Positions 24,834 through 33,445 of a stretch of 36,045 nucleotides of DNA are shown here, in pieces. The notes under the pieces are model-generated. The model made no database searches, was not told the origin of the DNA, and was given only the letters and a program-made list of their open reading frames with translations. Location: contig CALLKB010000153.1 in NCBI GenBank assembly GCA_938008575.1, positions 1-36,045 of the forward strand. Reading direction: 5' to 3'. The stretch comes from an uncultured Cytophagaceae bacterium. Its GTDB lineage: Bacteria > Bacteroidota > Bacteroidia > Cytophagales > Spirosomataceae. A program made the position numbers and the translations under genes. Each line of letters opens with the position of its first letter. Position 1 is the stretch's first letter.

Positions 24834-26086
24834 TGAATATCAAACTAATCATTCAAGTATCCATTTCACTTCTCTTAGCGCGATGGAAACAAACCTTAGT
24901 GGCAGCCGTAGGGGTTACTTTTAGTATCGCCATGTTTGTGACGCTCCTAGGTTTCATGAATGGACTAAATGATTTATTGGATGGATTAATCATGAACCGA
25001 ACGGCACACATTCGCTTATATCACGACATCAATGTTTCCAAAGTTCAACCCATCGATTTACTTTCCCCCAATACAAACAATTTCGTACACTCCGTCAAGC
25101 CTAAAAATCAACGCCTCGAAATTTACAACAGCGGGCAAATCATGCAAGCCATCAAACGTGATGAGCGAGTACTTGGCGTAGCGCCCAAGATTAACGCGCA
25201 AGTTTTTTACAATGTAGGCAGCGTCGATCTGACCGGAGTGATTAATGGCATTGACCCCGACGAAGAAAACAGATTATTTATGTTTTCAGATTATGTCACA
25301 GAAGGAAACTTTTTAGACCTCAAAAACATCCCTAACAGCATCATACTAGGAAAAGGGGTAGCAGATAAAATGGCGGCCAATATGGGCGATATTGTCCAAG
25401 TAACCACAAGTAAAGGAGAACGAGTACAACTAAAAGTAGTCGGATTTTTTCAATCCGGATTACAAGATTTAGATCGTGTACAAAGCTATTGTTCAATCGG
25501 AACGACACAAAAATTATTAGGTGTATCCAATAATTACATCACAGACATCCAAGTCAAATTAAAAAACATACTGCAAGCGCCAGCGATGGCCATTGAATAC
25601 CAACGCTATTATGAAACCGATGCGATTGATATCCAACAGGCAAACTCCCAGTTTGAAACCGGCAGTTCGGTCAGAAGTATTATCTCGTATGCCGTGGGCG
25701 TAACCTTGCTAATCGTGGCAGGATTCGGGATTTACAATATTTTAAACATGATGATTTATGAGAAAATGGATTCCATTGCCATCATGAAGGCCATCGGATT
25801 TTCTGGTAATGATGTCAATTTGATATTTATTTTTATCGCATTGAGTATAGGTGTTTTTGGAGGCGCGATGGGATTATTAGCTGGCTTTGGTATATCAAAC
25901 ATTATTGATCAAATTCCTTTTAATACCGATTCCTTACCCACAATCAAGACCTTCCCTATCAATTACAATCCAATTTTCTATATTATCGCCTCTATATTTT
26001 CCATCGTTACGACCTATTTCGCAGGCTATTTCCCTTCAAGAAAAGCAAGTAAAATAGATCCTGTCATTATCATCCGAGGTAAATAA
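24833..26086 (+). CDS. FtsX/MacB-type ABC transporter permease
   Basis: The 417-residue permease has one N-terminal membrane helix (~20-45), a long periplasmic MacB_PCD-like domain (~46-275) and three C-terminal helices (~281-305, ~330-355, ~380-400). The FtsX-family cytoplasmic loop EKMDSIAIMKAIGFSGNDV and the terminal FPSRKASKIDPVIIIRGK are typical. It lacks a fused ATPase, which is supplied by the next gene 1 nt downstream. This topology belongs to the type VII/mechanotransmission ABC systems (MacB, LolCDE, FtsEX). Those move substrates from periplasm outward or act on lipoproteins or cell wall rather than importing. With a HlyD-like adaptor, a MacAB-like exporter is the best reading. Confidence 0.9.
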   Translation: MNIKLIIQVSISLLLARWKQTLVAAVGVTFSIAMFVTLLGFMNGLNDLLDGLIMNRTAHIRLYHDINVSKVQPIDLLSPNTNNFVHSVKPKNQRLEIYNSGQIMQAIKRDERVLGVAPKINAQVFYNVGSVDLTGVINGIDPDEENRLFMFSDYVTEGNFLDLKNIPNSIILGKGVADKMAANMGDIVQVTTSKGERVQLKVVGFFQSGLQDLDRVQSYCSIGTTQKLLGVSNNYITDIQVKLKNILQAPAMAIEYQRYYETDAIDIQQANSQFETGSSVRSIISYAVGVTLLIVAGFGIYNILNMMIYEKMDSIAIMKAIGFSGNDVNLIFIFIALSIGVFGGAMGLLAGFGISNIIDQIPFNTDSLPTIKTFPINYNPIFYIIASIFSIVTTYFAGYFPSRKASKIDPVIIIRGK

Positions 26087-26087
26087 C

Positions 26088-26774
26088 ATGACACACATTC
26101 ACAAAGAAGTTTTACGGGCAAACCACATCACGAAATACTTTCATGACCCGATGACGGTAAAAGTGTTGGATGACATCAGTTTCAGTCTGACCCAGAGCGA
26201 ATTTGTATCCGTCATCGGAAAATCAGGATGCGGAAAATCGACCTTGCTGTATATTCTATCCACCATGGATACCGAATATGAGGGGGAATTATTCATCGAT
26301 TCCATCCTCATGGGCGATAAAACAGAAAAAGAACTTGCAGCAGTAAGGAATGAAAAAATCGGTTTTGTCTTTCAATTCCATTACCTCCTGAATGAATTTA
26401 GCGTCCTTAAAAATGTGATGCTACCTGGACTAAAACTTGGAAAATACAGCGAAAAGGAAGTAGAACATCGTGCCTACGAAAAGCTGAAAGTTTTAGGTAT
26501 TGAAAATGAAGCCTTGAAATTACCCAACCAATTGTCTGGAGGCCAAAAACAGCGTGTCGCGATTGCTCGAGCCTTAATTAATGATCCTCTTTTAATCATG
26601 GGAGATGAACCTACGGGCAACTTGGACAAGAAAAACAGCGAGATTGTTTTTCACACTTTCCAGCAATTAGCTGAGGAATTTCATCAAACCTTGTTGATTG
26701 TTACACATGACAATGAATTTGCCAATAAAACTTCTCGCATCATCGAAATGCAGGATGGCAAAATTATCAACTAA
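26088..26774 (+). CDS. ABC transporter ATP-binding protein (MacB/LolD type)
   Basis: This 228-residue ATPase has a full motif set: Walker [10 protein letters not shown] (44-52), Q-loop Q96 (VFQFHYL), signature LSGGQKQ (149-155), Walker B LLIMGDE (168-174, catalytic E174), D-loop GNLD (177-180) and H-loop H207. The spacing and sequence fit the LolD/MacB-N/FtsE subfamily that drives FtsX-like permeases. It is last of a three-gene transcript with adaptor and permease. Its stop lies one base from the stop of the convergent sorting-domain gene. The biochemical role is clear; the transported substrate is not. Confidence 0.93.
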   Translation: MTHIHKEVLRANHITKYFHDPMTVKVLDDISFSLTQSEFVSVIGKSGCGKSTLLYILSTMDTEYEGELFIDSILMGDKTEKELAAVRNEKIGFVFQFHYLLNEFSVLKNVMLPGLKLGKYSEKEVEHRAYEKLKVLGIENEALKLPNQLSGGQKQRVAIARALINDPLLIMGDEPTGNLDKKNSEIVFHTFQQLAEEFHQTLLIVTHDNEFANKTSRIIEMQDGKIIN

Positions 26775-26775
26775 C

Positions 26776-27291
26776 TTATTCTTTTACGATCGAAGTAACG
26801 AACGGTTTACCCTTTTGCAAGACGTGAAGAATGTATTTCCCTTGTCGGAAATTTTGAAACTCAGTCAAATTAATTTCTGAAATCTTCTCAGGATAAGTTG
26901 CTTGCCACATGGTACTACCCACAATATCGTAAATCGCAACATAGGTTGGCATCGTGCTTTCCGCAGAAAAGGAAATGCGCAATTTATCTTTGAAAGGGTT
27001 CGGGAAAACGGTAAAACTAATTGGATTCTCGATAGCTACCTGAATCTTTAAACCGGAATTTTGGATACTTTTGGCCAACAAATTAGGCTGTTTGAAGCCC
27101 TGACGCATGGTTAGACCCGACTGAACACTTGTTCCTGTAACGACACTTGATTGACCGATAACATGAGAAAAATATTTACCATTCACTAGTTGGGTTCCTC
27201 CCCCAGCTGCAATCGTTGATGAGCTAATAGTTTGTGCAAATACACTCGAAAAGGAAACAAAAAACAGGATTACAAGCGTGTAAATTTTCAT
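26776..27291 (-). CDS. Small secreted protein with type A T9SS C-terminal sorting domain
   Basis: This 171-residue protein has a signal peptide (1-20, SSVFAQ), a short region (~21-70) ending in the Bacteroidota pattern GLTMRQGFKQP, and a type A sorting domain (~91-171). The sorting domain begins FTVFPNPFKDKLRISF (FPNP at 96-99) and runs through VAIYDIVG to GKYILHVL. Such C-terminal domains direct proteins through the type IX system to the surface. Almost no passenger remains between signal and sorting domain, so it may be a tiny surface protein, a remnant, or a protein whose short central region is the functional part. It is convergent with the ABC exporter genes and separated from the upstream acyltransferase by 38 nt. 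Confidence 0.85.
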   Translation of the reverse strand: MKIYTLVILFFVSFSSVFAQTISSSTIAAGGGTQLVNGKYFSHVIGQSSVVTGTSVQSGLTMRQGFKQPNLLAKSIQNSGLKIQVAIENPISFTVFPNPFKDKLRISFSAESTMPTYVAIYDIVGSTMWQATYPEKISEINLTEFQNFRQGKYILHVLQKGKPFVTSIVKE

Positions 27292-27329
27292 ATCATCGAA
27301 CTAGTTTGGCCTAAAGTTACAAATTAATT

Positions 27330-28337
27330 CTAACCTGCGATATATTTCCCAAAGGGGATTCTACGCAAAAGCCAAACAATCACACTCGATATCAACAAAC
27401 AGATAATCGCTGTTAAAGGAATCCCTATACTTGGATGCCACATCGCACCATAAATTTTAATCTTAACCAGATAGAATAACACAATGATATGTACCAAATA
27501 AATTCCATAGCTATGGGAGCTAATCCAATCGCGCAACCTGATTGTTCCCGGTATAGTACCCTCATAAGCTTTAAACAACATAAATAATCCTGCCGTCGAC
27601 ATCACCACACTCGGCGAAAAATTCGCATATAACAAGCCATAAAACTTGCCATCTTCCAGCGATTGTAAATAAGTTCCTTCCATCGTCCACAAGGTTCCTA
27701 ATACGAACAAAAGCCATGCAAATAAACGCGAAACTGTATGATTAGCTATGTAATAGCCCAAAACTAAATAACCTAAATAGCCTGTGAAGTAGGGCAATTT
27801 AACCGGCAAACTCAGTCCAGGAAAATGTGGATTATCGAATAAGATAGTCACCAACCACATGCCTAAAAAGAATCGCAAATGGCTTTCAGATGCTTTTCTG
27901 ACCCATGCGCCTATAATTGGAATAAACAAATAGACACCCACAATCATATAGATGTACCAGAAATGATAGGACGCTCCTTCAAAATACTGTTTGAAAATCC
28001 ATGAAGGACTAACAGGCCGACCACCCAGTCTAACTTGCCAATTGAATAGCGCAAATACCGTATTGTAAAATAAAAATGGAACGATGATTCGAAGAAAACT
28101 CTTCTTGAAAAACGAGCCTATTTCCTCCTCGCGTGGCAATAACAATGCACCTGACAACATCACGAAAATGGGCACCGCATAGCGGAAGCCACCATTATAC
28201 AAATTGGCGAACCACCAAGCCGAATCAGGCGTTTTCCCAAAGCTCAATAAGACATTCGCAGCCGAATGAATCAGCAACACAGCAAGCGTTGCTGTGACTC
28301 GTAAATTATCTAAATATTGAACTTTGGGATTTGCCAT
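27330..28337 (-). CDS. Membrane acyltransferase, acyltransferase-3 family
   Basis: The ATG at 28335-28337 overlaps the TGA of the molybdopterin-subunit gene by one base and gives 335 residues; a TTG one codon earlier is less likely. The N-terminal YLDNLRVTATLAVLLIH motif carries the family's D10, R13 and H24, and about ten hydrophobic segments span the protein. Members acylate sugars, lipids or peptidoglycan at the inner membrane, moving acyl groups outward. It is last in the minus-strand operon of oxidoreductase, DUF1080 and molybdenum-enzyme genes, and its link to that chemistry is unclear. O-acylation of a surface glycan is a guess from the family only. Confidence 0.85.
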   Translation of the reverse strand: MANPKVQYLDNLRVTATLAVLLIHSAANVLLSFGKTPDSAWWFANLYNGGFRYAVPIFVMLSGALLLPREEEIGSFFKKSFLRIIVPFLFYNTVFALFNWQVRLGGRPVSPSWIFKQYFEGASYHFWYIYMIVGVYLFIPIIGAWVRKASESHLRFFLGMWLVTILFDNPHFPGLSLPVKLPYFTGYLGYLVLGYYIANHTVSRLFAWLLFVLGTLWTMEGTYLQSLEDGKFYGLLYANFSPSVVMSTAGLFMLFKAYEGTIPGTIRLRDWISSHSYGIYLVHIIVLFYLVKIKIYGAMWHPSIGIPLTAIICLLISSVIVWLLRRIPFGKYIAG

Positions 28338-30421
28338 CAATAAAAGGGTTGTTTGTAGAATCGTTTTTTAGTAGCCGCATAAATTGCATTCGCAATCGAA
28401 CCACCCGTTGGCGGCAATGCGGGTTCCCCTAGTCCCGTTGGACTAATTCCATTATCCACAAAGTACGCATCTATTTTGGGAACTTCATTGCCCCGGATCA
28501 TTCGATAGGCATTAAAATTCGTTGGACTTGTCACTCCTGCTTGAATATTTAGTTTGGCAAACATCGCATGTCCCATCCCATCGATGATAGCACCTTTCAC
28601 CTGATTTTCTGCCCCACTTAGATTAACCACCTCACCACAATCCGTCACGGCAGTTACCTGCGTCACTTGCGGCTTTCCGTTCTTCACCTGCACCTCAGCG
28701 ACCTGAGCCACATAAGAGAAATGCGAATAGTAGACACTAAATCCTTGGTGGACACCTGGTTTTTTCTTCCAGCCCGACTTCTCAGCTACTTGACGAATCA
28801 CCTCAGCAAAACGATCAGGTTCATAGGTAATCTTGCCCACAGGATTGGATTTCACGCGTGCCAATAAATCCAAGCGCAGTTGAATGGGATCTTTTCCGGC
28901 TGCTTCGGCTACCTCATCTAAAAATGCTTGCTCCGCAAAACCCAAGAAATTGGTAATCGGCGCGCGCCAAGGTCCCGTCGTCACAGCTGATTTTTGATCA
29001 ACAGACTCAATCAACACATGGTCAATGGCACCTACCGGGAAATTATCTTGGCGAGTCGAATTTCCTGCATTCAAGCCTACGCCACGCAAATAAAATGCCG
29101 TTATATTTCCTTTGGCATCAATACCCGCTTTGAAATGATAACGTACGGCTGGTCGGTACGTACCACCACCCATATCATCCTCCCGCGTCCACATGACCAA
29201 AACAGGCTTTTTAATGATACTCGACAATTCTGCGGCTTCTAAGGCGAAATCATTACTTAAGCGCCGTCCGAAGCCTCCGCCCATTTTACTCAGCTCCACT
29301 TGAATCGTATTTTCGGGAACACCTAATAAAGTAGCTACGGCTTTTTGCGCCGGTTGGGGCACTTGCGTAGGTCCTGCCAATAAAACCGAACCCGGCTTGA
29401 CATCCGCGAAAAAGTTCATCGGCTCCATCGGGCTATGTGAGATGAAAGGACATTCGTAAGTCGCTTCAATCACTTTGGCAGCTTCTGAAATAGCATTCGC
29501 AAAATCCCCATCCTTCCGTTGGACCGTTGCTTTATCCGATTTCATTCCCGCATCAAACCAGGCTTGATGTGTCTCATTACTCTCCAAAAGAGCCTCTGAG
29601 CCATAAGAACACGTCAAATTTTGACGTGCCTGCATAATTTCATAGGTACTTGTACCAACAATAGCAACCTTATTTTTAAATGAAACGACGTCAATGATTC
29701 CCGGCATTTTCTTGACATCGTCGGCAGAAAACGACTTTAAAGTCGCACCAAACGGCGGTCTCACAATCTGAGCAAAAACCATATCGGGCTTACGAATATC
29801 AATCCCAAAAACGGGTTTACCCGTCACAATCGCTTGATTATCTACGCCACGTACACGCGTTCCAATGATCTTATAATCTTTCCGATCCTTGTAGGTGACA
29901 GTCGAGGGAACAGGTATTTTCGCAGCCTCAGCAGCCAAAGAACCGTAAGATGCTTTCTGACCAGCAGGTCCTAGCACAAAACCTTGGGAGGTTTTACATG
30001 TACTAACGTCTACCTTCCATTGATTCGCTGCAGCTTGCATCATCATCTGGCGCACCGTTGCACCCGCTTTACGCAAACGCTCCCACGAATGTTTCAATGC
30101 TCCTGAACCACCCGTTACTTGGCGTTCAAAATTTTGCGTATCTAAATTCGCTTGCAGTACTTCCACATGCTTCCAATCCACATCCAATTCTTCTGCCACG
30201 ACAACAGGAAATGCGGTTTTAATGCCTTGTCCAATTTCTGGATTAGGTGAATACAAACGAATCTTTCCTGTCGAATCAATGCTCAAAAATGCATTAAATC
30301 TTCCTGGCTCATTGGCAATTGCCATCGCAGCGCCCTTCGATTCAAACCAATCGAATCCCAAGGTAAACACACTCGTAAAGAGTGCCGTTTGTTGGATAAA
30401 ATTTCTACGGCTAGTTTTCAT
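28337..30421 (-). CDS. Molybdopterin-binding subunit of a xanthine oxidase-family hydroxylase (IorB-like)
   Basis: The 694-residue catalytic subunit begins with a Tat signal (SRRNF, R5-R6, then a hydrophobic stretch), so it is exported folded with its cofactor. Molybdenum-cofactor segments include GGGFGRR (381-387), PMEPMN (331-336), TGPWRAP and the C-terminal GLGEPALPPTGG, where E666 is the expected catalytic glutamate. Length and the paired small 2Fe-2S subunit fit the isoquinoline 1-oxidoreductase/aldehyde oxidoreductase branch, which lacks a FAD subunit and usually passes electrons to a c-type cytochrome; none is encoded here. It overlaps the 2Fe-2S gene by 4 nt (ATGA) and the acyltransferase gene by 1 nt. 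The substrate (aldehyde, N-heterocycle or sugar-derived) cannot be read. Confidence 0.88.
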   Translation of the reverse strand: MKTSRRNFIQQTALFTSVFTLGFDWFESKGAAMAIANEPGRFNAFLSIDSTGKIRLYSPNPEIGQGIKTAFPVVVAEELDVDWKHVEVLQANLDTQNFERQVTGGSGALKHSWERLRKAGATVRQMMMQAAANQWKVDVSTCKTSQGFVLGPAGQKASYGSLAAEAAKIPVPSTVTYKDRKDYKIIGTRVRGVDNQAIVTGKPVFGIDIRKPDMVFAQIVRPPFGATLKSFSADDVKKMPGIIDVVSFKNKVAIVGTSTYEIMQARQNLTCSYGSEALLESNETHQAWFDAGMKSDKATVQRKDGDFANAISEAAKVIEATYECPFISHSPMEPMNFFADVKPGSVLLAGPTQVPQPAQKAVATLLGVPENTIQVELSKMGGGFGRRLSNDFALEAAELSSIIKKPVLVMWTREDDMGGGTYRPAVRYHFKAGIDAKGNITAFYLRGVGLNAGNSTRQDNFPVGAIDHVLIESVDQKSAVTTGPWRAPITNFLGFAEQAFLDEVAEAAGKDPIQLRLDLLARVKSNPVGKITYEPDRFAEVIRQVAEKSGWKKKPGVHQGFSVYYSHFSYVAQVAEVQVKNGKPQVTQVTAVTDCGEVVNLSGAENQVKGAIIDGMGHAMFAKLNIQAGVTSPTNFNAYRMIRGNEVPKIDAYFVDNGISPTGLGEPALPPTGGSIANAIYAATKKRFYKQPFY

Positions 30422-30879
30422 TTCTTGACTTTTTTAGATGCTAAAGCAACTGCTTCTTGAATGCGGTGGTAGGTACCACAGCGACAAATATTTCCAGCCA
30501 TTCCATCAACAATTTCTTGTTTCGAAGGGTGTGGATTTTTCTTAAGTAAAGCTGCAGCGGTCATGATTTGACCAGCTTGACAATAACCACATTGGGCTAC
30601 ATCTAATTCATCCCAAGCTTCCTGAATGGGGTGTTTACCCGCAGGATCCAATCCTTCAATCGTGGTAATTTGCGCATTCCCAACAGCGGAAATAGGCAAA
30701 ACACAAGAGCGCATCGGTTCGCCATTGACCCAAACGGTACAAGCGCCACATTGGGCGATTCCACATCCAAATTTGGTTCCTAACAAACCCACATGATCTC
30801 GCAAAGCCCACAAAAGTGGTGTGTTGGAATCGATGTCCAAGCTTACTTTTTTTCGATTAATCGTCAATGTAATTGCCAT
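30418..30879 (-). CDS. 2Fe-2S subunit of a xanthine oxidase-family hydroxylase (IorA/CoxS-like)
   Basis: This 153-residue protein carries both clusters. The plant-ferredoxin-type site is C39, C44, C47 and C59 (GCGIAQCGACTVW then RSC). The alpha-helical site is C97, C100, C132 and C134 (CGYC then CRC). It has no signal of its own and is probably carried across the membrane by the Tat-tagged partner. It relays electrons from the molybdenum centre to an external acceptor. Start ATG at 30877-30879 lies 2 nt after the stop of the DUF1080 gene, and its stop overlaps the next start by 4 nt, so subunit synthesis is coupled. Confidence 0.93.
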   Translation of the reverse strand: MAITLTINRKKVSLDIDSNTPLLWALRDHVGLLGTKFGCGIAQCGACTVWVNGEPMRSCVLPISAVGNAQITTIEGLDPAGKHPIQEAWDELDVAQCGYCQAGQIMTAAALLKKNPHPSKQEIVDGMAGNICRCGTYHRIQEAVALASKKVKK

Positions 30880-30881
30880 GA

Positions 30882-33440
30882 CTACTTTTTCTTTTTGGTG
30901 ATTTCCTTAATGCGTAAGTTCCTAAATTTCAAGGGAGACCCATGTCCTAAGAACCCAATATGACCTGTTTTGTTTAACAAACCTGGATGTTCTTTATGAT
31001 CCGGCGTTCCGTCTTTAATGGCCTGCACAATGTCGCCATCTGTGATAACTTCTCCGTTTAAAATAACTTTGATGTGATTTCCCTCGGCGATTACCTCTTC
31101 CTCATTCCATTCACCTACCGGCTTCAAGAATCCTTGCTTGGCAGGAATGATTCCATACACGGAACCATGGTATTGATACGGTTGTAATTTGGCATATATC
31201 GGGGAGGTATTATCCAAAATCTGCAATTCCATGCCCACATAGGCAGCATCGCCTTCGAGAGGCGTACGAATGCCTAGGCCGTTGTTGGCGCCGGGCGTCA
31301 ACTGGAATTCAAACTTCATGTGAAAATCACCGTATTCCTTTTTGGTATATAAATTCCCTTTGCCACCGCGTTTCGGATCAATGATTAATTCGCCATTTAC
31401 TGGATAATAGTCAGTCGTATTTCCGGTCCAATTAAACAAAGATGATCCGTCGAAAAGAGGCTCAAAGCCTACTTCTTCTGGCTTATACGATGGCTGTGGA
31501 GTCAATTCCTTCACATAAATATTACGGTAAACAATGTGATTTCCATGCGCCTGCAATTCAATCGCATCCTTGATGAAAATGGGAATTTTACGATCCCAAT
31601 AATTTTCCAAAATCACATTATCCACAACCAACTCCCCATTTAAATAAACCGCAACCCGTTCTCCACGCATGGTGATTCGGAAGGTATTCCACTCGCCCAC
31701 TGGATTATCAGCCACTTTCGACGGATTCTTTGGATTGATTTGATTGTTATACAAACCTCCTGAACCCACTTGCGCACCAACATTCTTTCGGGCTATGTCC
31801 CAAATCTGTACTTGTGGTGAGCCGCGCAAATAAAGTCCAGCATCTCCATCTTTTTCGATTTTCCAATCGATTGTCAATTCAAAATCTTGGTAATCTTTGA
31901 CCGAGCATAAATTATCGCCATGGCCTGTGAAGTGCAATTCTTCGCCTTGGGCCAACCAGCCTTTGCGCATAATCGAATCTGCCTTAATTTGCTTCATGGC
32001 CAAAGTATCTGCCGAAGTCTTTCTGCGTTTCACAGGATTGTCAACCAAACCTTTCCATCCGCGTAAATCGATTCCATTATACATCGTATAAAATCCACGG
32101 CCCGGATTGCTCTTCATCACTTGATCACGAATCGCGGCATCGGAGATTTGCCATTGATTTTCCAATGTCCATTCTTTCGTCATGGTACCCTGAAATTCCG
32201 GATTGGCAACATACAAAGCGGCTAATCCATCAACAGCGATTTGCTTGATATTGGGTTCTTTTAGGCCTAAGTATAATGTTCGCATGGCCGACAAGGAATT
32301 GCATTTCGCCAAACCTTTATAAATCTGCTCGCGTGTTTCCAGATTTTGTGTCAAGCTTAATGCGTTTCGGTAACGCAATACTTGTTGGTCTACATTCGCA
32401 AATGCTTTCCCATTAATCCGCACAAAAGCGCGCAATGCCTCTTCATTCGTCTTCCCTAAGGCATACAACCAATCCAAATTGGCCACTTCTTGAACGAAGG
32501 GAACCCAATTCGATTTTTGACTTGCTGATGTAGCGAATGCCGTGATTTTACTATTGCGAGTGCCGTCCTTTTTGATCAATTGCGCCATGCAATTTTGTAG
32601 CGCTTTTACTTCATTGGGTAATTGCGCAATGGATAATTTCTCTGCTATTAGGTCAAAATCAGCTAAATCAACCCATTTATCCAAAGTCTCAAAGCCCGCA
32701 GCGCGTTCCGGATGATTCGATTGTACCGCACGCCAAACCAATGATTTCACCTCAGGCCATTGTCGGCCGCTACCATAGGTCAACAACACCGTTTTTTGTG
32801 CTGTTGACGCTTGATCGTAACCAGATAATTGATTTTTAAGGTAGGCATTCGCGGCTAATGTCGTCGTGAAATCAGCGATTTTTTGCGCATCTACTTGATT
32901 CGTTTTCAGCAAATCCCAAACAGCAGGCAAGCCCTTTGCTCCTTGCACATGAAGTTGAGCAATGATTTGTTCCGTTTTGAAATTCGAATTTTGAATAAGC
33001 GGTAAAGCCCACGCAGCTTTGTAAGTCCCAACGGAGATAATGAAAGCTTTTTGATGTGCTGCATCCCAGGATTTCAACGTGATATTGATTCGCGGTTTAG
33101 CCAATAATTGCTTCAAAATAAAAGCGCTCACTTGCGGTTTTGAATTTGGATACTTCGCTAGCAAGATACTTTCATCTTGTTTGGCTATCAGTCCAATGAT
33201 TTGACATTGCGTTGCCTCCGGAAGATCTGCACGTAAAAAGGCTTTTAACTCTGTGATGTTTTTGGCATTTGCCAAAATGAAGGCTTCTGTCGCTTGCGTG
33301 GGTTCGTAAATTCCTTTGCTAGCATAGGCAGCCGCTTTTAATTCTGAGGTGGCACCCTTTGTGCGGAAATTCAATTGCTGCTCGCGAGTTGATTGCGCGA
33401 GGGCTTGCCAACTAACTAATAATAAAACTAAATATTTCAT
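30882..33440 (-). CDS. HEAT-like/double DUF1080 protein (3-keto-glycoside hydrolase family)
   Basis: The 852-residue secreted protein has a signal peptide (~1-15, WQALAQ), a helical HEAT-like repeat region (~20-440), and two DUF1080 (3-keto-disaccharide hydrolase, LamG-like) domains at ~450-645 and ~656-848. Domain hallmarks appear twice: NGIDLRGWKG and DGSSLFNWTG, DFELTIDWKI and DFHMKFEFQL, GLYLRG and GLGIRTP, VGEWNTFRI and VGEWNEEEV, VYLNGE and VILNGE. Some DUF1080 enzymes cleave glycosides already oxidised at C3. A Gfo/Idh/MocA oxidoreductase, the class that makes 3-keto sugars, lies 5 nt upstream. I infer that the pair performs oxidative deglycosylation in the periplasm. Whether both DUF1080 domains are catalytic is unknown. 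Confidence 0.85.
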   Translation of the reverse strand: MKYLVLLLVSWQALAQSTREQQLNFRTKGATSELKAAAYASKGIYEPTQATEAFILANAKNITELKAFLRADLPEATQCQIIGLIAKQDESILLAKYPNSKPQVSAFILKQLLAKPRINITLKSWDAAHQKAFIISVGTYKAAWALPLIQNSNFKTEQIIAQLHVQGAKGLPAVWDLLKTNQVDAQKIADFTTTLAANAYLKNQLSGYDQASTAQKTVLLTYGSGRQWPEVKSLVWRAVQSNHPERAAGFETLDKWVDLADFDLIAEKLSIAQLPNEVKALQNCMAQLIKKDGTRNSKITAFATSASQKSNWVPFVQEVANLDWLYALGKTNEEALRAFVRINGKAFANVDQQVLRYRNALSLTQNLETREQIYKGLAKCNSLSAMRTLYLGLKEPNIKQIAVDGLAALYVANPEFQGTMTKEWTLENQWQISDAAIRDQVMKSNPGRGFYTMYNGIDLRGWKGLVDNPVKRRKTSADTLAMKQIKADSIMRKGWLAQGEELHFTGHGDNLCSVKDYQDFELTIDWKIEKDGDAGLYLRGSPQVQIWDIARKNVGAQVGSGGLYNNQINPKNPSKVADNPVGEWNTFRITMRGERVAVYLNGELVVDNVILENYWDRKIPIFIKDAIELQAHGNHIVYRNIYVKELTPQPSYKPEEVGFEPLFDGSSLFNWTGNTTDYYPVNGELIIDPKRGGKGNLYTKKEYGDFHMKFEFQLTPGANNGLGIRTPLEGDAAYVGMELQILDNTSPIYAKLQPYQYHGSVYGIIPAKQGFLKPVGEWNEEEVIAEGNHIKVILNGEVITDGDIVQAIKDGTPDHKEHPGLLNKTGHIGFLGHGSPLKFRNLRIKEITKKKK

Positions 33441-33445
33441 GATGT

